From: a bacterium
Lineage (GTDB): Bacteria; Arandabacterota; Arandabacteria; Arandabacterales; Arandabacteraceae
Reading direction: 5' to 3'
NCBI GenBank assembly: GCA_025774405.1
Contig: JALGWB010000020.1
Location: forward strand, 1-15,957
Length of the DNA stretch: 15,957 nt
The notes beneath the pieces were generated by a model. It was not told where the DNA came from, searched no databases, and saw nothing but the letters and a program-made list of their open reading frames with translations. Made by a program: the position numbers and the translations under genes. Position 1 is the stretch's first letter. The number at the start of each line of letters is the position of its first letter. This document shows positions 6,772 through 13,782 of the stretch, in pieces.

Positions 6772-8868
6772 ATGAATCGAATTGATCGGCATCCCATACT
6801 GGAGGTAAAGGGCCAAGCGGACGTACCCTTCTATTTCAAAGGGAAGAGGCTCCTTGCGCGCCCTGGTGAAGTGATTACGTCTGCCCTCTTTGCTAACGGC
6901 ATAACGGTCTTCGGTCACCATGTGAAAGACGGCAGCCCTCAGGGGCTGTTTTGCGCCAACGGGCAGTGTGCTCAATGCATGGTTATTGCAGATGGTATTC
7001 CCGTTAAAGGGTGCATGACTCAGGTGAAGCCAGGCATGCAAATCTATCCGTGTGACGAGCTGCCTGAGTTACCCGAGGACGATGCTCCACCTTCGGGTTT
7101 TGCCGAGATTCGCACGCTTGAAACCGATGTGCTTATCGTTGGTGGTGGGCCTGCAGGGATTACCGCCGCTCTTGAACTTGCACCTCATGGGATCGATGTC
7201 ATCATTGTGGATGACAAACATATCCTCGGTGGAAAACTCGTCCTGCAAACTCACTCGTTCTTCGGCACGGTTGCTGACTGCTATGCGGGAACCCGTGGCA
7301 TCGACATTGCCAGGAAGCTCAGCGAGGAGGTTGCGCGGTTTTCCAATATCACGGTTATGCTCAAATCGACAGCTGTTGGCTGCTTTGAGGATGGCAAGAT
7401 TGGGGTTGTGACTGATGGGGCCTATCTTCTAATAAAGCCCAAAAGGCTCTTGATAGCCTCGGGTGCGCGTGAGCGGGCACTTGCCTTTCCAGGATGTGAC
7501 CTTCCAGGCGTCTATGGGGCCGGTGCTTTCCAAACACTCGTCAACCGGGATCTTGTAAAGGCTGCCAACAGGCTATTCGTTGTCGGAGGTGGGAATGTTG
7601 GTCTGATTGCGGCTTATCATGCGATCCAGGCAGGCATAACTGTTGTTGGCCTGGTTGAGGCTCTACCTCAAGTCGGTGGCTACAAGGTTCATCAGGATAA
7701 GATCAAACGTCTGGGCGTACCTGTCTGGACTTCGCATACGGTTAAGCGTGTCGAGGGCTCCGAACGGGTCGAATCGGTGACGATCGTTCAGGTTGACAGT
7801 GAGTTCCGACCTGTCAGTGGAACCGAACGCAAGTTTGAGGCTGATACGGTTCTCGTTGCGGTGGGACTAAATCCGGTAAGTGAGCTCCATGACCAGGCGA
7901 AAGCATTTGGTATGAAAACCTATTGCGCTGGTGATGCGCTTGAGATTGCTGAAGCATCGGCTGCGATTTTCTCCGGGAGAATAGTTGGGAGGCAAATTGC
8001 TCAAAGCCTTGGGAAGGCGAGTGAGATTCCTGTCGAATGGTTTGAGCGGCTGGACATTCTCAAGCGCAAGCCGGGAAACACATTACCGTACAGGATCAAG
8101 GTTCCATCATCAAAAGTCTTTCCAATAATACGATGCGTGCAGGAGATACCCTGTGATCCCTGTATTCATGTTTGCCCAAAGAATATGATTGAAATCAGAG
8201 GAGATGCCATCTTTGGCATCCCTGAAGTTGTCGGGGACGAATGCACAGGCTGCATGCTCTGTGTTGCTGCATGCCCGGGGCTTGCTATTTCACTTGTTGA
8301 CCTGAGATCGGAGGAGTACGGTCTGGTCACAGTGCCTTTTGAGGTGCTCGATGAGAGGGTGAGGGTTGGAGAGAAGGTAGAAGCCGTCGATATGGACGGC
8401 AACTTCGTTTGTGAGGCGGTAGTTGACGATGTCCTCATGAAAAAGGTCTATGATCGGACGCAACTTGTAAGGCTTAGAGTGCCACATGAGGAGGCAACGA
8501 GGATTGCTGGGTTCCGTGTCCAGAACCGACTGGGGGAGCTGGGGGTGGATGACCAGACTGAAGCCGATCTCGGAGATGATTGCATCATCTGCAGGTGTGA
8601 GAGGGTTACAGCTGGTGAGATCCGTAAGCTCATCCGTGAGGGCGTGCGGGACCTGAATCAGCTCAAGATCCTGCGTTGTGGCATGGGTGCATGTGGTGGT
8701 AAGACCTGTGAGCCACTTATCATTCAGCTTTTCCAGCAGGAAGGGGTTGATCCTGACCAGGTTGTCCGATTCACCAGGCGTCCACTCGTTGCTGAAGTCA
8801 AACTTGAAATGCTTGCTGGCGAGCAAAGAAGTGAACCTGATGAAGCCACACGGATTAGAAACGAGTAG
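6772..8868 (+). CDS. Multi-cofactor Fe-S/FAD/NAD(P) oxidoreductase: HcnA-HcnB-like fusion with 2x[4Fe-4S] and BFD-type [2Fe-2S] modules
   Basis: This 698-residue cytoplasmic electron-transfer subunit has modules in this order. First is a plant-type [2Fe-2S] ferredoxin with Cys61, 66, 69 and 81. Next is an FAD Rossmann segment (DVLIVGGGPAG, from 119), then an NAD(P)-type Rossmann segment (LFVVGGGNVGL, about 268). A dicluster ferredoxin-like part follows, with Cys455-x5-Cys461-x2-Cys464-x3-Cys468-Pro and Cys491-x2-Cys494-x2-Cys497-x3-Cys501-Pro. A BFD-like [2Fe-2S] part with Cys604, 607, 609, 636, 641 and 646 comes last. HcnA and HcnB modules, separate in cyanide synthase-type systems, are fused here. 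It should take electrons from the partner flavoprotein encoded 11 nt downstream and pass them to NAD(P), ferredoxin or another carrier. An in-frame stop at 6751 fixes 6772 as the first ATG; its ribosome binding site is weak. Confidence 0.88.
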   Translation: MNRIDRHPILEVKGQADVPFYFKGKRLLARPGEVITSALFANGITVFGHHVKDGSPQGLFCANGQCAQCMVIADGIPVKGCMTQVKPGMQIYPCDELPELPEDDAPPSGFAEIRTLETDVLIVGGGPAGITAALELAPHGIDVIIVDDKHILGGKLVLQTHSFFGTVADCYAGTRGIDIARKLSEEVARFSNITVMLKSTAVGCFEDGKIGVVTDGAYLLIKPKRLLIASGARERALAFPGCDLPGVYGAGAFQTLVNRDLVKAANRLFVVGGGNVGLIAAYHAIQAGITVVGLVEALPQVGGYKVHQDKIKRLGVPVWTSHTVKRVEGSERVESVTIVQVDSEFRPVSGTERKFEADTVLVAVGLNPVSELHDQAKAFGMKTYCAGDALEIAEASAAIFSGRIVGRQIAQSLGKASEIPVEWFERLDILKRKPGNTLPYRIKVPSSKVFPIIRCVQEIPCDPCIHVCPKNMIEIRGDAIFGIPEVVGDECTGCMLCVAACPGLAISLVDLRSEEYGLVTVPFEVLDERVRVGEKVEAVDMDGNFVCEAVVDDVLMKKVYDRTQLVRLRVPHEEATRIAGFRVQNRLGELGVDDQTEADLGDDCIICRCERVTAGEIRKLIREGVRDLNQLKILRCGMGACGGKTCEPLIIQLFQQEGVDPDQVVRFTRRPLVAEVKLEMLAGEQRSEPDEATRIRNE

Positions 8869-8879
8869 GCTGTGCACGT

Positions 8880-10034
8880 ATGAAGAGCTATGATGTAATC
8901 GTCATTGGGGCTGGCAGTGTTGGGTTGCCAACAGCATTTTTCCTCGGTGAGGCAGGACTGAAGGTCCTCGTTGTAGATGAGCTTGCATCACCTGGTCAGG
9001 GCCAGAACAAGAGTGCCATCGGTGGAGTTAGGGCTACCCATTCCGATCCTGCCAAGATTCAGGTCTGCCAGCTAAGCCTTGAGGTGTTCGGCACCTGGCA
9101 GGAGATCTATGGCGATGACATACACTTTCAAAGGGGTGGTTACAGTTTTCCGGCGTATAGCGAGAAGGATGAAGCGAATCTTAAGGAGCTCTTAACGATA
9201 CAGAAACGCTATGGACTCAATATCGATTACCTTGATAAGAACGGTATCCTCGAGATCCTGCCAGGGCTCAATCCCAATGAATTGCGTGGAGGTACCTATT
9301 CACCCGAAGACGCCAATGTCTCACCTTTGCTTGTAGCGGGAGCTTTTTATAAGCAAGGTATGCGGGTCGGTGTTCAGTTTGCCTTTGGTGAGAAGGTTAT
9401 TGGCATCAAGGCCAACGGTCAGATTTCAGTTGAGGTCGTGACAACGAGAGGAACTTATTCAGCCGGAAAGGTGCTCAATGCTGCAGGAGCTTTTGCTAAG
9501 GAAGTCGGTAAGCTGATGGGTCTTGATCTGCCCGTCGACCCCGATTGTCATGAGGGTGGTGTGACCGAGCCCGTCAGGCGATTCTTCAAGCCGCTTGTAG
9601 TTGACATGCGGGAATTTCCCGGCTCAAAGAACTTCTACTTCTACCAGGAGGCAGCCGGACACATTGTCTTCTGTCTCACCCCTGAGCCGATTATACCGGG
9701 GTATAGCCGCAATTCGACCTCGTCCTTCCTGCCCCAGGCCGCCAGACGCCTGATCAATCTTTTCCCTCGTTTGCGCAATATCCGGGTCAGGCGCACCTGG
9801 CGGGGGCTCTATCCAATGACACCCGATGGGGTACCAATAGTTGACAAAGTAGGTGATACGCCGACCTTGTATGTGGCAGCAGGCTTCTGCGGTCAAGGGC
9901 TCATGCTTGGACCTGGAATTGGCAAGAACATTGTTAGCCTCATGACCACCGGCAAACCGCTCATCCCTGAAGAAATCTTCGCTAGCTTTAGCCTCTATCG
10001 CGACTTCACCCGCCCCGCCGAAGTCCTCAAATAA
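8880..10034 (+). CDS. DAO-family FAD-dependent oxidoreductase (sarcosine/proline/opine dehydrogenase catalytic subunit-like)
   Basis: This 384-residue protein belongs to the glycine oxidase / sarcosine oxidase beta / HcnC class. An N-terminal FAD motif VIVIGAGSVG (glycines 10, 12 and 15) is followed by a SAIGGVR-ATHSDPAKI segment typical of flavin-binding DAO proteins. The C-terminal part has GLYPMTPDGVPIVD and AAGFCGQGLMLGPGIGKNI, the second dinucleotide-contact signature. It would oxidise an amine or amino acid at the C-N bond and feed electrons to the Fe-S fusion protein encoded 11 nt upstream; such pairs form heteromeric dehydrogenases. The substrate cannot be read from the sequence; sarcosine, proline, hydroxyproline, a D-amino acid or an opine all remain possible. 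The start lacks a clear Shine-Dalgarno sequence, consistent with coupled translation. Confidence 0.87.
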   Translation: MKSYDVIVIGAGSVGLPTAFFLGEAGLKVLVVDELASPGQGQNKSAIGGVRATHSDPAKIQVCQLSLEVFGTWQEIYGDDIHFQRGGYSFPAYSEKDEANLKELLTIQKRYGLNIDYLDKNGILEILPGLNPNELRGGTYSPEDANVSPLLVAGAFYKQGMRVGVQFAFGEKVIGIKANGQISVEVVTTRGTYSAGKVLNAAGAFAKEVGKLMGLDLPVDPDCHEGGVTEPVRRFFKPLVVDMREFPGSKNFYFYQEAAGHIVFCLTPEPIIPGYSRNSTSSFLPQAARRLINLFPRLRNIRVRRTWRGLYPMTPDGVPIVDKVGDTPTLYVAAGFCGQGLMLGPGIGKNIVSLMTTGKPLIPEEIFASFSLYRDFTRPAEVLK

Positions 10035-10042
10035 GCCAATCG

Positions 10043-10067
10043 AGCCCCAGGACCTAGGTGTGGGGCT
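10043..10067. terminator. Hairpin at convergent gene ends
   Basis: AGCCCCA (10043-10049) pairs with TGGGGCT (10061-10067); inside, ACC and GGT extend the stem. It lies 8 nt after the DAO gene stop and reaches into the last codons of the opposing reductase gene. No T-tract follows on either strand, so it may stall or process RNA rather than act as a classical intrinsic terminator. Confidence 0.4.
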
Positions 10068-10668
10068 GGGAAGCAGTGACGAAGGTGATGCCGGCCTGGT
10101 ATGCCCGGGCCAGGAGCTCATCGTGCTTGATGACGTCCTCGCGGCGGTCGAGCCCTGTTGCCACAAGCTCGCCACTGTAGCTGAAGCCGACGACATTGAA
10201 GAAGGCTTTGAGGATGCTGAGGGTGGGGGCAATCATTTTGGGCTCATGGGAGGCAGCGGCGACGATAGCGAAAGCCTTGTGCTGCGATCGTCGCTGAGGG
10301 TCATCCGGATCGAATGTTTTGAGGACTGCAGATCTTGCCCAGACTGCCTGAAATCTATCAATGAAGCCTTTTAGCGAGCCTGGCGGCCCCATGAAGTAGA
10401 CGGGCGTTACAACAACGAGGTGCGAGCTTTGAAGAACTTCATCATAGATTTCATTCATGCCATCGCGTATGATGCATTTCCCGTCAACGAAGCACTGATT
10501 GCCACCGTCGCACCAACTTACGCCAAGCTCGGTCGGCACGATAATCTTCGAGTGGAATCCCTGGCTTTCGACTCCCTTCAGGAACTCACTCGCCAGGTTA
10601 TCAGTATTGCCCTCTCGACGCGGGCTACCCAGAATACAAAGCACCTGATTGATCTGGCTCTCACCCAT
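10054..10668 (-). CDS. Flavodoxin-fold NAD(P)H-dependent FMN reductase / iron-sulfur flavoprotein-like
   Basis: This 204-residue protein belongs to the NADPH-dependent FMN reductase / iron-sulfur flavoprotein superfamily. The FMN-phosphate loop is GSPRREGNTDNL (about 14-25) and a second flavin contact is VVTPVYFMGPPGSLKGFIDR (about 85-105). The cysteine cluster is incomplete: Cys53, Cys59 and Cys65 are present but the second ligand position (56) is Gly, where iron-sulfur flavoproteins have C-x2-C-x2-C-x4-7-C. A [4Fe-4S] cluster may be absent or use another ligand. A GGAAGG about 6 nt before ATG supports the start. It is 33 bp downstream of the metallophosphoesterase gene on the same strand and convergent with the DAO gene; a role as redox partner is only possible. 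Confidence 0.85.
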   Translation of the reverse strand: MGESQINQVLCILGSPRREGNTDNLASEFLKGVESQGFHSKIIVPTELGVSWCDGGNQCFVDGKCIIRDGMNEIYDEVLQSSHLVVVTPVYFMGPPGSLKGFIDRFQAVWARSAVLKTFDPDDPQRRSQHKAFAIVAAASHEPKMIAPTLSILKAFFNVVGFSYSGELVATGLDRREDVIKHDELLARAYQAGITFVTASQPHT

Positions 10669-10701
10669 TGCCTGCCTTCCGCCGCTCGGGGCTAATGCCT
10701 C

Positions 10702-13044
10702 TCACTTATCATTCCAACTCCGAACAACCTTGTAAGTTGCTGCTTGATTATGGAATACAATTCTGACAAAGTAGATACCGGGTTCTACGCCACTGCCTGG
10801 GCTCCAGGTGACGTGATGGAATCCCGAAGTGAAATCACGTTCACCCACATAGGCCACCTCTCTACCTGTAACATCGTAGATCGCGATTGTAACCTTGCCT
10901 CTTTCCGGGATTCCAAACTCGATATTCAGGTCTTCATCGAAGGGGTTGGGGGAACTGCTTCTTATTACGACTCTGTTTGGAAATTCCCGTCCTGGACCGA
11001 ACCTCGAATCGTAGATCTCAAAATCCTGCTGTGATGTATCCGTTGCAGCATTGCCACTACTATCAACGGCGATGACCATCAGCTTTGCATGTTGAGTCGA
11101 TTGGCCCTGAGGTGTCCACTCATACTGACCATCGTTCGTTTCATCAACTGCCAGCGTCTCAGGATAGGCCGCTCCACCGTCACGTGAAAGCAGGATGGTG
11201 ATGGATGCCACTCCTATATTGTCAGTAGCGGTCCAGAGGACAGTGTAGGTTGAATCAATTGCCCATGCCTCACCACCCACAGGTCTATCAAGCTCCACGT
11301 ATGGAGGTGTGACATCAACTATTGTGAAATCATCATCACTGGTATCTTCTCCAGTGTTGCCATCGCTGTCATAGGCTATGACCTTTATGCGTGCCTGCGA
11401 TGTCAGAGGTGGACCAATTGTCCACAAATACGAGCCATCATTGGCCTCGCCAATTGCTATCGTATCCTCAAATGATATACCACCATCAGTCGAAAGCAGT
11501 ATGTCAACGGACGTGATGCCGATGTCATCCTCTGCACTCCAGACAATCTCATAGGTCGAATCCACATGCCACTCCTCGCCACCGTTGGGCTTGACGACCT
11601 CAACTGTTGGTGATGTTGACGGTGTGACATCAAGCGTAGCAGTCACCATCTGCTGTGAAGATGGCAGGATGTCAACATTCACATACCAGATCGCACAGGG
11701 GCCGCTCCTATCAATCTGGAAGAGATCTCCTCCTTCAACATTCATCGTTCCCGGCTCATTCGGCATGACAAAGCGGACTACTGCATACTCAAAGCGCTCA
11801 TTCAGATTGTTTGTGACAACAGCCGTAACGCTACAATTGGAGCCATCATTTGCAGGTTGATAGGTTATATCGAGATTACGACCATCATAGCCGGCTGAAA
11901 TCGTGCGTGAGGGTTTAAGATTTCCATCTGAGACCCGTATAAGGCGATATGAGCGTTCTCCATCGCAGACATTATTCGTGATGATGTCATACGGTGGCGA
12001 GAAATCATTGACGTCACGATGGATATGACCTGAAAGCGCCATATCGACACCAAGCCGAGTCAAGTCAATCTGATCGGAAAAATCATAGTGGTAGAAAAGG
12101 ACCTTGGTTGGAGCCGAAGCGTGAGCAAGATCGTTGACGAGCCACTGTAATTGACTGGATGTGAAACTCTGGCCGCCGTAGATCCAGCTTCGCCAGCCAT
12201 CATAGTTAATGTAGGCTTCAAGTCCAACATAATGGACACGGCCATAATTGAAGCTATAGTCCTGAGTCCGAGATGGTGCTCCAGGCGGCGGATTATTCAG
12301 CCGCTTCCAGCCAAAGAACTTCCACCAGTTCCAGCGTGCCGTCCCATCAGGTGGAGGTGTGGCATCCCAGCCACCAATGTCGTGATTGCCAGAGGTAAGA
12401 TATACAGGAACGCAGAATTCCTCAAGCAACCGCTGAGCACGACTGAAGTAATGCCTTGAGAGAAAGTCTTCAAGCTCACCCTCGTTTACGAGATCACCAG
12501 TCAACAGTACGAATTCGGGATTGATGATGTTTATGTCCTTTATCACTTCGCGGAGATCTACTATCCCGGATGAGTCGGTTGCCGCACCTCTCTGATAGTA
12601 ATACAGGTGGGTCGGCAGGTGGGTATCGGTTATGTGATCGAAATAGTAATCTTCTTTGAACTCCGGAATGATCTTCACCGAATGGCGGGCCGTGTCCTCC
12701 ATTCCATGAGCTCTGACAATGAGATCATAGAGGTCGTATGTCGGAACCGATGGCACAATAGCATCGATTTCCCACCACAGGCTTGACGGATTGTATGTTG
12801 ATCCCACAAGAGGCATGGGGACCGTTGTCGTGCCTCGCCTGACTGCGACCGCCCAACCGGCTGTACCTTCATCTGCCTGGCACTTGATAGTCAGGGTGTC
12901 ACCGGGAACCACAATTGCAGGTATGTTGAGCAGTGGTCTTTGAATAACGGTTAGGGTGTCACCAAGGGCAAATCCGAAAGAGCCAGATGCAATCAAAACG
13001 ACAAATGTAAACCACAAAAGAGCAGTTACGCTTGTTCGTCTCAC
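10702..13044 (-). CDS. Secreted calcineurin-like metallophosphoesterase with tandem Ig-like repeats and C-terminal sorting domain
   Basis: This 780-residue exported protein starts at GTG 13044, preceded by AAGGAG 6 nt upstream; an upstream TTG at 13089 would add 15 residues and bury the signal peptide. The signal peptide is MRRTSVTALLWFTFVVLIAS. The dimetal phosphoesterase core has Asp140-Thr-His142, GD at 183-184, GNHD at 219-222, a His near 319 and GHIH at 339-342: the full calcineurin-type set. Two related Ig-like repeats follow (NGGEEW... from about 480 and VGGEAW... from about 579), each with an LLSTDGG or LLSRDGG strand. A FlgD-like/Por sorting domain ends it (SSPNPFDEDLNIEF ... YDVTGREV ... 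PGIYFVRI). It probably hydrolyses a phosphoester or nucleotide at the cell surface; the substrate is unknown. Confidence 0.88.
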   Translation of the reverse strand: MRRTSVTALLWFTFVVLIASGSFGFALGDTLTVIQRPLLNIPAIVVPGDTLTIKCQADEGTAGWAVAVRRGTTTVPMPLVGSTYNPSSLWWEIDAIVPSVPTYDLYDLIVRAHGMEDTARHSVKIIPEFKEDYYFDHITDTHLPTHLYYYQRGAATDSSGIVDLREVIKDINIINPEFVLLTGDLVNEGELEDFLSRHYFSRAQRLLEEFCVPVYLTSGNHDIGGWDATPPPDGTARWNWWKFFGWKRLNNPPPGAPSRTQDYSFNYGRVHYVGLEAYINYDGWRSWIYGGQSFTSSQLQWLVNDLAHASAPTKVLFYHYDFSDQIDLTRLGVDMALSGHIHRDVNDFSPPYDIITNNVCDGERSYRLIRVSDGNLKPSRTISAGYDGRNLDITYQPANDGSNCSVTAVVTNNLNERFEYAVVRFVMPNEPGTMNVEGGDLFQIDRSGPCAIWYVNVDILPSSQQMVTATLDVTPSTSPTVEVVKPNGGEEWHVDSTYEIVWSAEDDIGITSVDILLSTDGGISFEDTIAIGEANDGSYLWTIGPPLTSQARIKVIAYDSDGNTGEDTSDDDFTIVDVTPPYVELDRPVGGEAWAIDSTYTVLWTATDNIGVASITILLSRDGGAAYPETLAVDETNDGQYEWTPQGQSTQHAKLMVIAVDSSGNAATDTSQQDFEIYDSRFGPGREFPNRVVIRSSSPNPFDEDLNIEFGIPERGKVTIAIYDVTGREVAYVGERDFTSGFHHVTWSPGSGVEPGIYFVRIVFHNQAATYKVVRSWNDK

Positions 13045-13050
13045 GCTAAA

Positions 13051-13075
13051 CTCCTTCGCAATCTTCAATATAACA
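13051..13075 (-). promoter_or_regulatory. Extended -10 promoter and RBS for the metallophosphoesterase gene
   Basis: On the minus strand TGTTATATT (complement of 13067-13075) is an extended -10 (TGn plus TATATT, 5 of 6). No good -35 is seen at 17 nt. The Shine-Dalgarno AAGGAG (complement of 13051-13056) lies 6 nt before the GTG at 13044 and decides that start. The implied leader is only about 16 nt. Confidence 0.4.
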
Positions 13076-13419
13076 AATATCCCCGGCAATGGCTAAACTT
13101 TCCTTATGTCTATCTGGGTTTCATCTACGTGCCGCGCGGAAAAATCTGCCCACTCGGGTGGCAATTTTGGATTCTCTCGCCAAAAAAGCTAAACTTCGTG
13201 CAAAAAGCTGTCGATTGAGCTCAATGTGATGAATGTCGCATATAGGTCAAGAACTGTCAAAACAGAGCAAAAGTCGAGGGATTGTGAACCGGATGACCAT
13301 ATGCGGCAAAAATTGCCGGCGGCCGAGCAATATCAAACACAGCGGCAAAAACTTCCACAGGACAGTAGCGGGCTTTCTGGAGTTGATAGGACGGAGTCCA
13401 AACTCGGCGAGGAGAAGAG
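13076..13419. other. Intergenic region between divergent metallophosphoesterase and signalling operons
   Basis: I see no convincing gene in this 344-bp stretch; short ORFs starting near 13226-13233 overlap the next gene and have no family features. It does hold signals. CTAAACTT occurs twice (13093-13100 and 13189-13196). A 12-bp perfect palindrome ATTGAGCTCAAT lies at 13214-13225. An inverted repeat CGGCAA-AAA-TTGCCG lies at 13304-13318. GCGGCAAAAA is duplicated (13303-13312 and 13342-13351). A GAGGAG Shine-Dalgarno (13409-13414) serves the gene at 13420. A promoter for that operon is probably here, but only poor sigma70-like hexamers (TTGAGC 13215-13220, TATAGG 13241-13246, 20 nt apart) were found. 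Confidence 0.4.
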
Positions 13420-13779
13420 GTGGGTTCGGCTAACGACATAAGGCTTATGCTGGAAGCAGCTCGTGAACTGGTTAACGATCTGTTGAGGCTATCCTGTGAC
13501 CTCGAAGCTCAACTCGACAGGGGTGTATCCATAGATGAGGTCATCCTGTTGCTTCAACGGAAGAAAGAGCGAGTGGATACGCTCAAGCACGTCTGCATCG
13601 GCATTAAGTCCGAACTCAATGTTGACCAAACCGGGCAGATCCAAATACCGATTCCCGAGGATATCAAGATCAGCTTCGGCGATCTGATGATGAGTTTTCA
13701 GAGACTGATAGATACCGAGTCAGAACTGGAGCGCCTGCTTTGTTCAAAAGGGATTCCAATTTCAGGAGGGACGAAATAG
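13420..13779 (+). CDS. Small helical protein (FlgN-like pattern) at head of two-component operon
   Basis: This 119-residue acidic, mostly helical soluble protein has a heptad-like pattern (LVNDLLRLSCDLEAQLD, then LLQRKKERVDTL, and a C-terminal LIDTESELERLL) and no membrane segment. The pattern of a helix, a Lys-rich turn and a second helix recalls FlgN-type flagellar chaperones or small coiled-coil adaptors, but no diagnostic motif was seen, so function is unassigned. The start is GTG 13420, with GAGGAG 5 nt upstream; ATG 13447 is an internal alternative. It ends 3 nt before the histidine kinase start, so the two are co-transcribed and the protein may work with the kinase. Confidence 0.7.
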   Translation: MGSANDIRLMLEAARELVNDLLRLSCDLEAQLDRGVSIDEVILLLQRKKERVDTLKHVCIGIKSELNVDQTGQIQIPIPEDIKISFGDLMMSFQRLIDTESELERLLCSKGIPISGGTK

Positions 13780-13782
13780 ACC

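Noticed and set aside
8290..8877. 195-residue antisense ORF inside the Fe-S fusion gene
   Set aside because: It mirrors the codon structure of the plus-strand gene, whose cysteine motifs and domain order are unambiguous.
9624..10232. 202-residue minus-strand ORF across the DAO/reductase junction
   Set aside because: It overlaps two well-supported genes, its N-terminal part is a low-complexity Pro/Ser run and it has no recognisable motif.
13067..13103. Sigma28-like promoter (GAAAGTTT ... GGGGATAT) before the metallophosphoesterase gene
   Set aside because: The spacing is 10 nt instead of 11 and the second box matches only about 5 of 8; an extended -10 sigma70 site overlaps it and is simpler.
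13076..13419. Cyclic-di-GMP or other riboswitch in the kinase operon leader
   Set aside because: None of the conserved blocks of the GEMM or other common riboswitch classes was found; only short repeats are present.
13226..13441. 71-residue ORF upstream of the small helical protein
   Set aside because: It has a low-complexity, polar composition, no good ribosome binding site and no domain pattern, and it overlaps the better-supported GTG start at 13420 in another frame.
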